From NCBI GenBank assembly GCA_002919235.1, contig PKEX01000025.1:1-37160 (forward strand): a DNA stretch of 37,160 bases. The letters are read 5' to 3'. How positions within the stretch are numbered: position 1 is the stretch's first letter; each line of letters opens with the position of its first letter. The notes beneath the pieces were generated by a model. It searched no databases and was not told where the DNA came from. It was given only the letters and a program-made list of their open reading frames with translations. The position numbers and the translations under genes are program-made. Of this stretch, positions 32,093 through 37,160 are shown piece after piece. Source of the stretch: Clostridia bacterium. Lineage in GTDB: Bacteria > Bacillota > Limnochordia > DTU080 > RSA5.

Positions 32093-32127
32093 AAAGTAAA
32101 AGCGGGACGGCCCGCAGGCCGCCCCGC
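32093..32127 (-). terminator. Rho-independent terminator of the citrate synthase gene
   Basis: GCGGGACGGCC (32102-32112) pairs with GGCCGCCCCGC (32117-32127), one G-U pair, loop CGCA. On the minus strand it is followed by TTTTACTTT. The 180 bases between it and aroA hold no supported gene. Confidence 0.85.
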
Positions 32128-32151
32128 CGCATTCGTTCGAGCATTCGCCCG

Positions 32152-33270
32152 CTACTTCTGGATCTTGCGGTCGCGCGGGCCGACGTACGCCGCGCGCGGC
32201 CGGATGAGCCGGTTCTCCCGGTACTGCTCGAGGAAGTTGGCCGTCCACCCCGACATGCGGCTCGCGGCGAAGATGGGCGTGTAGAGCTCGGGGGGGATGC
32301 CCAGAGCGTAGTAGGCCGACGCGGAGTAGAAGTCGACGTTGGGCAGGAGCCCCTTCTCCTCCTGCATGATCTTTTCGATGCGCTCGGAGATCTCCACCCA
32401 GTGGTACGTCCCCTTCTCCCGGTTGAGCTCCTGGGAAAGGCGCTTGAGATGCTTCACCCGGGGATCGCCGTTCTTGTACACCCGGTGGCCGATGCCCATG
32501 ATCCGCTCCTTGCGGGCCAGCTTTTCCCGGACGTAGCTTTCCGCCCGGTCCGGGGTGCCGATCTCAAGCAGCATCTTCATGACCGCCTCGTTGGCGCCGC
32601 CGTGGAGCGGGCCCTTCAGGGTGCCTACAGCCGAAGTGGCCGCGGAGTAGATGTCCGAAAGGGTGGAGACCGTCACCCGGCCGGCGAAGGTCGAGGCGTT
32701 GAGGCCGTGCTCCGCGTGGAGGATCAGCGCGGTGTCCAGCGTCTTGACGGCCACCTCCGAGCCTTCTTCGCCGTTGAGCATGTAGATGAAGTTGGCCGCG
32801 ATGCTCAGCCCGTCCTTGGGCGGGATCGGCTCCTTGCCTTGGATGATCCGGCCGATGGCCGCCACCAGCACCGGCGCCTGCGCCGTCAAGCGGATGGCCT
32901 TGCGGAAGTTGGCCTCCAGCGAGTTGTCTTCGGCTTCAGGATCGTAATGGGCGAGGGCGGAGACTGCTGTCCTCAGCATCGCCATCGGCGCCGCGCCCTT
33001 GGGCAGCGAACGGAGGAGCGCGATGACGGGCTCCGGCACCTGCTGCTCCCGGGCGAGGGTCCGCTTGAACTCCGCCAGCTCCGCTTCGGAGGGCAGATCG
33101 CCGTTAAAGAGCAGATAGACGACCTCTTCGTAGGTCGCGTGCTCCACGAGGTCGTCGATGTGGTACCCTCTGTAATACAAATTGGCCGTGGCACCCTCCA
33201 CCAGGGAGAGCTCCGTTTCGAGGGCGATGACGCCTTCGAGTCCAAAAGCGACTTTTTCGGCGTTGGACAC
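32152..33270 (-). CDS. Citrate synthase
   Basis: It condenses oxaloacetate and acetyl-CoA to citrate, the entry to the TCA cycle. 372 residues, the short Gram-positive/archaeal form. Motifs: ATANLYYRGYHIDDL near the start, HAEHGLNASTFAGR, the catalytic His in GPLHGGANEAV, GIGHRVYKNGDPR with the second His, and PNVDFYSA with the catalytic Asp. 2-methylcitrate synthase is a near relative and cannot be fully excluded. The GTG start has GGAAGGGGAG upstream. A 12-bp palindrome lies about 85 bases before it. Own terminator; the gene is downstream of hyuBA on the same strand after a 136-base gap. Confidence 0.93.
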   Translation of the reverse strand: MSNAEKVAFGLEGVIALETELSLVEGATANLYYRGYHIDDLVEHATYEEVVYLLFNGDLPSEAELAEFKRTLAREQQVPEPVIALLRSLPKGAAPMAMLRTAVSALAHYDPEAEDNSLEANFRKAIRLTAQAPVLVAAIGRIIQGKEPIPPKDGLSIAANFIYMLNGEEGSEVAVKTLDTALILHAEHGLNASTFAGRVTVSTLSDIYSAATSAVGTLKGPLHGGANEAVMKMLLEIGTPDRAESYVREKLARKERIMGIGHRVYKNGDPRVKHLKRLSQELNREKGTYHWVEISERIEKIMQEEKGLLPNVDFYSASAYYALGIPPELYTPIFAASRMSGWTANFLEQYRENRLIRPRAAYVGPRDRKIQK

Positions 33271-33354
33271 AGTCGTACTCCCCTTCCGTAAACGTGACTC
33301 AGAACCAAAGGCGTGATGAAAAGCGTTGCGCCGCAGGCCGGCGCGGGGGTGGGC

Positions 33355-33366
33355 CGTTCGCGAACG
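33355..33366. promoter_or_regulatory. 12-bp palindrome upstream of citrate synthase
   Basis: CGTTCGCGAACG is perfectly self-complementary and lies about 85 bases before the citrate synthase start, in the leader or promoter region. Possible operator; the regulator is unknown. Confidence 0.35.
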
Positions 33367-33406
33367 TCGGTGGAAGCGTCCTATCTTTTTTCTCTTTGAC
33401 AGGATC

Positions 33407-35485
33407 TCACAAATCCCTTTTATCGGAAGCGCCGCCGATCTCGATCACCAGCGCGCCCAGCGGGTGGACCCGGCAGAGATCCCCCGGCGGGACCACCGCC
33501 GTGGCGTGGGGTTCGACGATCACCGCCGGGCCAGGAATTTCAGCACCGGCCCCTAGCTGGTCTCTCCGAAAGACCGGCGTCTGCAGCACGCCCGCGGCGA
33601 AGCGGGCCTTGAGAGCCTGGACCGGCCGGGGGGTGCCCTGCTGCAGCGCCAGCGGCCTGGTGGGCCGCGGGCCCGTCCGCCCTTCGGCCCGGAGGCGGAC
33701 GGCCACCACCTCGATGGGCTGGTCGGGGCTGGTGTACCCGTAGGCCCGCACGTGTTCCCGGTGAAAGCCTGCGGCCAGGTCATCCAGAAGCCGGGGCGGT
33801 TCCGCCTCCAGGAGCCCGGGAGCGGGGATGGAGAGCTCGAACGACTGGCGGCCGAAGCGAAGGTCCACCCAGAGGTGAAAGGCGCGGTCAGCGGCGGGGA
33901 TGCCTTCCTGGTCCAGGTCGGCCTGGGCCCGCCGGACCAGTTCGGCCGCGGCCTTTTGGAGGGCGGCGGCCCGCCTTTCGTCCAGGGGGCCGAGAAGCCC
34001 TTGGACGTAGGTCTTCACGATGTCGGAGACGGCCATGCCCAGCGCGGAGAGGACGCCGGGATGGGCCGGCACCAGCACGCGCGGGATCGAGAGGGCGCGG
34101 GCCAGCTCGCAGGCGTGCAGCGCTCCCGCGCCGCCGAACGCGACCAGCGCGAACTCGCGCGGGTCAAAGCCTCGCTCGACGGAGATCTTCTTGATCGCCC
34201 GCTCCATGTTGGACGCCACCACTTGGAGGGTGCTGTAGGCCGCGTCCTCCACGGTCGCGCCGAGAGCGCCCGCGAGCCTGCGGCCGGCCTCCCAGGCCGC
34301 CGCCACGTCCAGCTTCATCCGGCCGCCCAGGAACCACTCCGCCGGGAGCCGCCCGAGGAGGAGGTTGGCGTCGGTCACGGTGAGCTCGCGCCCGCCCCGG
34401 CCGTAGCAGGCGGGCCCGGGCCGTGCCCCGGCGCTCCGCGGTCCCACCCGGAGCGCTCCGCCGGCGTCGATCCAGGCGATGGAGCCGCCGCCCGCGCCCA
34501 CCGTGTGGATGTCCAGCACCGGCACGCGCACCGGGTACCCTTCGATTTCGCTCTCCGTGGTCACCTTGAGCTCGCCCGGAAGCAGCGAGACGTCGGTGGA
34601 GGTGCCGCCCATGTCCAGCGTGATGATGTATGCGAAACCGGCTTCCCGCGCCGCCTGGAGCGCCCCCACCACGCCTCCCGCCGGGCCGGACAGGATGGTG
34701 TGCACGGCCCACCGGCCTGCGGCCGAGGCGTCGGTGACACCGCCGCTGGACTGCATCACCCGCAGGGACCCCAGCCCGCGGGCGGCCGCCGCGGCGCTGA
34801 GGCGCCGAAGGTAGCGCTGCATGACCGGGGAGACGTAGGCGTTGAGCGCGGTGGTGCTGGCTCTTTCGTATTCCCGGTGTTCGGGCAGGACCTCGTGGGA
34901 GGCCGAGACGAAAAAGCCCCGCTCCCTGAGGAGCTCCGCCGCTCGCTGCTCATGGCCGGGGGAGGCGTAGCTGTGCAAGAAGACCACGGCCACCGATTCG
35001 ACCCCGGCCTTTGCGAACGCGCCGGCCGCCCGCTGGACGGAAGCTTCGTCCAAGGGCACCACCACCTCGCCCCCGGCGCCGGTCCTCTCCACCGCCTCCA
35101 GGGAGAGCTCCCGGGGGATCAGCGGTTCGGGCGCCGCCGGCGTGAGGTCATAGAGCGCCCGGCGGTCCTGCCTGCCGATCAGGAGGAGATCGCGGAAGCC
35201 TTCGGTGACCAAGAGGCCGGTTTTAGCCCCCTTGCGCTCCAGGACGGCGTTGGTGGCCACGGTGGAGCCGTGCACCAGGCGGACCGGCCCGGACTTGCCC
35301 GCGGCGGGCTCGATGCCCAGCATTTCCAGAAGCTCGTCAAGGCCTTCGAGGACGGACTGGGCGGGATCTTCGGGCGTCGACAGCCGCTTGTGGGCGACGA
35401 GCCGGCCGTCCGGCAGGATCGCCATGAAGTCGGTGAACGTGCCGCCGGTGTCGACTCCGATCACCAGCGCCGGGCGGCGGGTCAT
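33407..35485 (-). CDS. hyuA: Hydantoinase/oxoprolinase family protein, subunit A
   Basis: 692 residues. The start IGVDTGGTFTDFMAI is the ATP-binding actin-like motif of the HyuA family. HGSTVATNAVLERKGAKTGLLVTEGFRD, DMGGTSTDVSLLPGE and VAFGGAGALHACELARAL follow in order. With HyuB it forms an ATP-dependent amidohydrolase acting on 5-membered cyclic amides (N-methylhydantoin, 5-oxoproline) or, in the related acetone/acetophenone carboxylases, a carboxylase. Substrate cannot be fixed. The ATG overlaps the hyuB stop by four bases (ATGA), so the subunits are translationally coupled. Confidence 0.93.
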   Translation of the reverse strand: MTRRPALVIGVDTGGTFTDFMAILPDGRLVAHKRLSTPEDPAQSVLEGLDELLEMLGIEPAAGKSGPVRLVHGSTVATNAVLERKGAKTGLLVTEGFRDLLLIGRQDRRALYDLTPAAPEPLIPRELSLEAVERTGAGGEVVVPLDEASVQRAAGAFAKAGVESVAVVFLHSYASPGHEQRAAELLRERGFFVSASHEVLPEHREYERASTTALNAYVSPVMQRYLRRLSAAAAARGLGSLRVMQSSGGVTDASAAGRWAVHTILSGPAGGVVGALQAAREAGFAYIITLDMGGTSTDVSLLPGELKVTTESEIEGYPVRVPVLDIHTVGAGGGSIAWIDAGGALRVGPRSAGARPGPACYGRGGRELTVTDANLLLGRLPAEWFLGGRMKLDVAAAWEAGRRLAGALGATVEDAAYSTLQVVASNMERAIKKISVERGFDPREFALVAFGGAGALHACELARALSIPRVLVPAHPGVLSALGMAVSDIVKTYVQGLLGPLDERRAAALQKAAAELVRRAQADLDQEGIPAADRAFHLWVDLRFGRQSFELSIPAPGLLEAEPPRLLDDLAAGFHREHVRAYGYTSPDQPIEVVAVRLRAEGRTGPRPTRPLALQQGTPRPVQALKARFAAGVLQTPVFRRDQLGAGAEIPGPAVIVEPHATAVVPPGDLCRVHPLGALVIEIGGASDKRDL

Positions 35486-37101
35486 GGGCGCTCCGCGGCC
35501 CTGCCGTAGCCGCCCCCGCCCGGAGTGCGGATTTCGAGGATGTCGCCTGGATTCAACTCCACCTCAACCTTTCCCGGAAGGGAGATGGGCGCCTGCGCGC
35601 CGGCGGGCCACAGGAGGTTTTCACCGGGCGTACCCGGCTCCCCGCCGGCCAGGCCGTAGGGCCGGGTGATCCGCCGCTCGGTGAGCAGCGCCGCCTTGCA
35701 CGGGACCAGCGCCTCCAGCGCGCGCACCAGCCCGTCGCCGCCGGAATACGCGCCCCGGCCGCCGCTGCCCGTGCGGATGCAGTACCGGCGCACCCGCAGG
35801 GGATAGGCGTGCTCCAGCGCCTCGACGGGCGTGTTCTTGGTGTTGGTCATATGCGTCTGCACGGCGGAGAGCCCGGGGCCGCGGGCGTGCGCTCCCATCC
35901 CTCCGCCCAGCGTTTCATAGTACGTGAAGGCGCTGCCGCGGCGCGGGTCGTACCCGCCGACCACCACGTTGTTCATGGTGCCGCAGCTGGCCGCGGGGAT
36001 CCTGCCGGGCGCGGCCTGCGCCAGGGCTCCCAGGACCACGTCCACCACCCGCTGGGACGTCTCGACGTTGCCCCCGGCGACGGGCGCGGGAGGCCGCGCG
36101 TGGAGGAGAGTCCCCTCGGGGACCACCACCTCGAAAGCCCGGAAGGCGCCGGCGTTGGCGGGCGTCTCGGGATCGGTCAGGCAGCGGAAGACGTAGGCCA
36201 CCGCCGAGACCGTCACCGCCTTGGGGCAGTTCAGGGGGCCCGCCGTCTGCGGGGCGGTGCCGGTGAAGTCGACGACGGCGCGGTCGCCGAGGAGGTCCAC
36301 CCGCACCCGGATGGGGAGAGGACCGCTGCCCAGGCCGTCGTCTTCAATGCAGTCGGCGAAGGTGTAGCTGCCCCGGGGAAGCGACGCGATGAGCGCCCGG
36401 GTCATGCGCTCGGTGTAGTCCAGGAGCTCCCGCATCCAGGCCTCCGCCGTCTCCGGGCCGTACTTCGCCGCCAGCTCGGCCAGGCGGGCGGCGCCCCGGC
36501 GGTTGGCCGCCACCTGGGCCTCCAGGTCGCCCCGGCGTTCCTCCGGCACCCGCACGTTGGCCAAGAGGAGCTCCATGACGTCCCGCTGCAGCGCCCCCCG
36601 GCGGTAAAGGCGGACGGGCGGGATCCTGATCCCTTCCTGGAACACGTCGCGGGCAAGGCCCATGGAACCGGGGAAGGCGCCCCCCACGTCGGCGTGGTGC
36701 GCCCGGTTGGCCACGTAGCCGACGAGCCGGCCCTGGAAATACGCGGGCGTGACGGCGGTGATGTCGGGCAGGTGGGTGCCGCCCCGGTAGGGGTCGTTGA
36801 GGAGGACGACGTCGCCTTCCTCAAGCTCTGGAAAGCTGTCCGCAGCCGCTTTCACCGCGGCGGGCATCGAACCCAGGTGGACGGGGATGTGGGCCGCCTG
36901 GGCCACCAGCTCTCCGGACGGGTCGAACAGCGCGCAGGAGAAGTCGAGGCGCTCCTTGATGTTGGGGGAGTAGGCGGAGCGCTGCAGGACGACCCCCATC
37001 TCCTCGGCGATGGAACGGAAGAGGTTCTTGAAGATCTCAAGCTGGGCTTGGGGAAGCAACGGGCCACCCACCTCGGTCCCGGCGAAATCTCTACCTACCA
37101 T
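35482..37101 (-). CDS. hyuB: Hydantoinase/oxoprolinase family protein, subunit B
   Basis: About 540 residues. The family start LEIFKNLFRSIAEEMGVVLQRSAYSPNIKERLDFSCALFD is present, followed by HIPVHLGSMPAAV, VVLLNDPYRGGTHLPDIT and NRAHHADVGGAFPGSM, whose His/Asp pair is a likely metal site, then GGMGAHARGPG and the closing GDILEIRTPGGGGYG. It is the partner of HyuA. The start is uncertain: the frame reaches 37146, ATG at 37101 has no clear ribosome site, and a TTG at 37059 has GAGGTGG well spaced and begins directly at the conserved part (LLPQAQLEIF). I give the ATG as the outer limit. First gene of the pair; its promoter would lie at the right edge. Confidence 0.92.
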   Translation of the reverse strand: MVGRDFAGTEVGGPLLPQAQLEIFKNLFRSIAEEMGVVLQRSAYSPNIKERLDFSCALFDPSGELVAQAAHIPVHLGSMPAAVKAAADSFPELEEGDVVLLNDPYRGGTHLPDITAVTPAYFQGRLVGYVANRAHHADVGGAFPGSMGLARDVFQEGIRIPPVRLYRRGALQRDVMELLLANVRVPEERRGDLEAQVAANRRGAARLAELAAKYGPETAEAWMRELLDYTERMTRALIASLPRGSYTFADCIEDDGLGSGPLPIRVRVDLLGDRAVVDFTGTAPQTAGPLNCPKAVTVSAVAYVFRCLTDPETPANAGAFRAFEVVVPEGTLLHARPPAPVAGGNVETSQRVVDVVLGALAQAAPGRIPAASCGTMNNVVVGGYDPRRGSAFTYYETLGGGMGAHARGPGLSAVQTHMTNTKNTPVEALEHAYPLRVRRYCIRTGSGGRGAYSGGDGLVRALEALVPCKAALLTERRITRPYGLAGGEPGTPGENLLWPAGAQAPISLPGKVEVELNPGDILEIRTPGGGGYGRAAERP

Positions 37102-37160
37102 ACTCAATCTACGAACCGACTCCTTCCCGGGGCACCGGCGGAGCACTCCTAAGACCGGAA

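Noticed and set aside
31910-32248. 112-codon minus-strand frame ending in a GTGA overlap with aroA
   Set aside because: Its only good start lies inside the citrate synthase gene in another frame, and it crosses that gene's terminator; no ribosome site within the gap.
33752-37152. Two long plus-strand frames opposite hyuA and hyuB
   Set aside because: Antisense to recognisable HyuA and HyuB with conserved motifs; no ribosome sites or families.

Overview
The window looks like chromosomal DNA from a high-GC, spore-former-related Bacillota. It carries a class I-alpha type glutamine synthetase with a GlnR/TnrA-type operator, an AgrB/AgrD-type peptide-signalling locus, a SpoIID-domain protein, a GHKL sensor kinase, a YyaL-type protein and an ATP-type PEP carboxykinase. 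Strong Shine-Dalgarno sites with frequent GTG/TTG starts fit this. The first, partial gene ends in alternating beta-strand residues and a terminal Phe, as in outer-membrane barrels. That, with a lipoprotein right behind it, raises the possibility of a two-membrane (diderm) Bacillota such as a Limnochordia-like lineage. This lineage call is inference. No rRNA, tRNA, CRISPR array, insertion sequence or phage gene was seen.

Layout. 1-1.5 kb: cell-envelope pair (partial barrel-like protein, lipoprotein). 1.6-5.5 kb: pckA facing a leuCD operon. 5.7-10.6 kb: DUF309 protein, tRNA-dihydrouridine synthase, superoxide dismutase, three small proteins of unknown function and a DUF815-type AAA ATPase. 10.7-11.2 kb: a four-cluster ferredoxin. 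11.5-13.8 kb: an agr-like quorum-sensing locus consisting of AgrB, a 40-residue AgrD-like precursor, a separate polytopic membrane protein and a GHKL histidine kinase, with no response regulator. 13.9-15.2 kb: M48 metalloprotease and thioredoxin. 15.3-18.5 kb: a translationally coupled lipid kinase and a large membrane protein resembling alkaline-phosphatase-superfamily enzymes. 18.7-20.8 kb: VOC/glyoxalase protein, glnA with a readable promoter and GlnR-type box, and a 54-residue membrane protein. 21-27 kb: YyaL-type protein, an NlpC/P60-like pseudoenzyme, a small coupled protein, an Orn/Lys/Arg decarboxylase and a Gfo/Idh/MocA oxidoreductase. 27-29.2 kb: TPR-SpoIID protein. 29.2-30.3 kb: two decayed oligopeptide ABC ATPase genes. 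30.5-33.3 kb: aroA and citrate synthase. 33.4-37.1 kb: coupled hyuBA (hydantoinase/5-oxoprolinase type).

Most genes are housekeeping metabolism: gluconeogenesis/TCA (pckA, citrate synthase), leucine and aromatic biosynthesis, nitrogen assimilation, oxidative stress and redox. Convergent genes are usually separated by strong GC-rich hairpin terminators. The most unusual content is the agr-like locus, whose peptide gene is short and whose sensor appears divided between two proteins. Next come an NlpC/P60 protein lacking all three catalytic residues, and an oppDF remnant in which deletion junctions can be read, one at a possible 6-bp microhomology.
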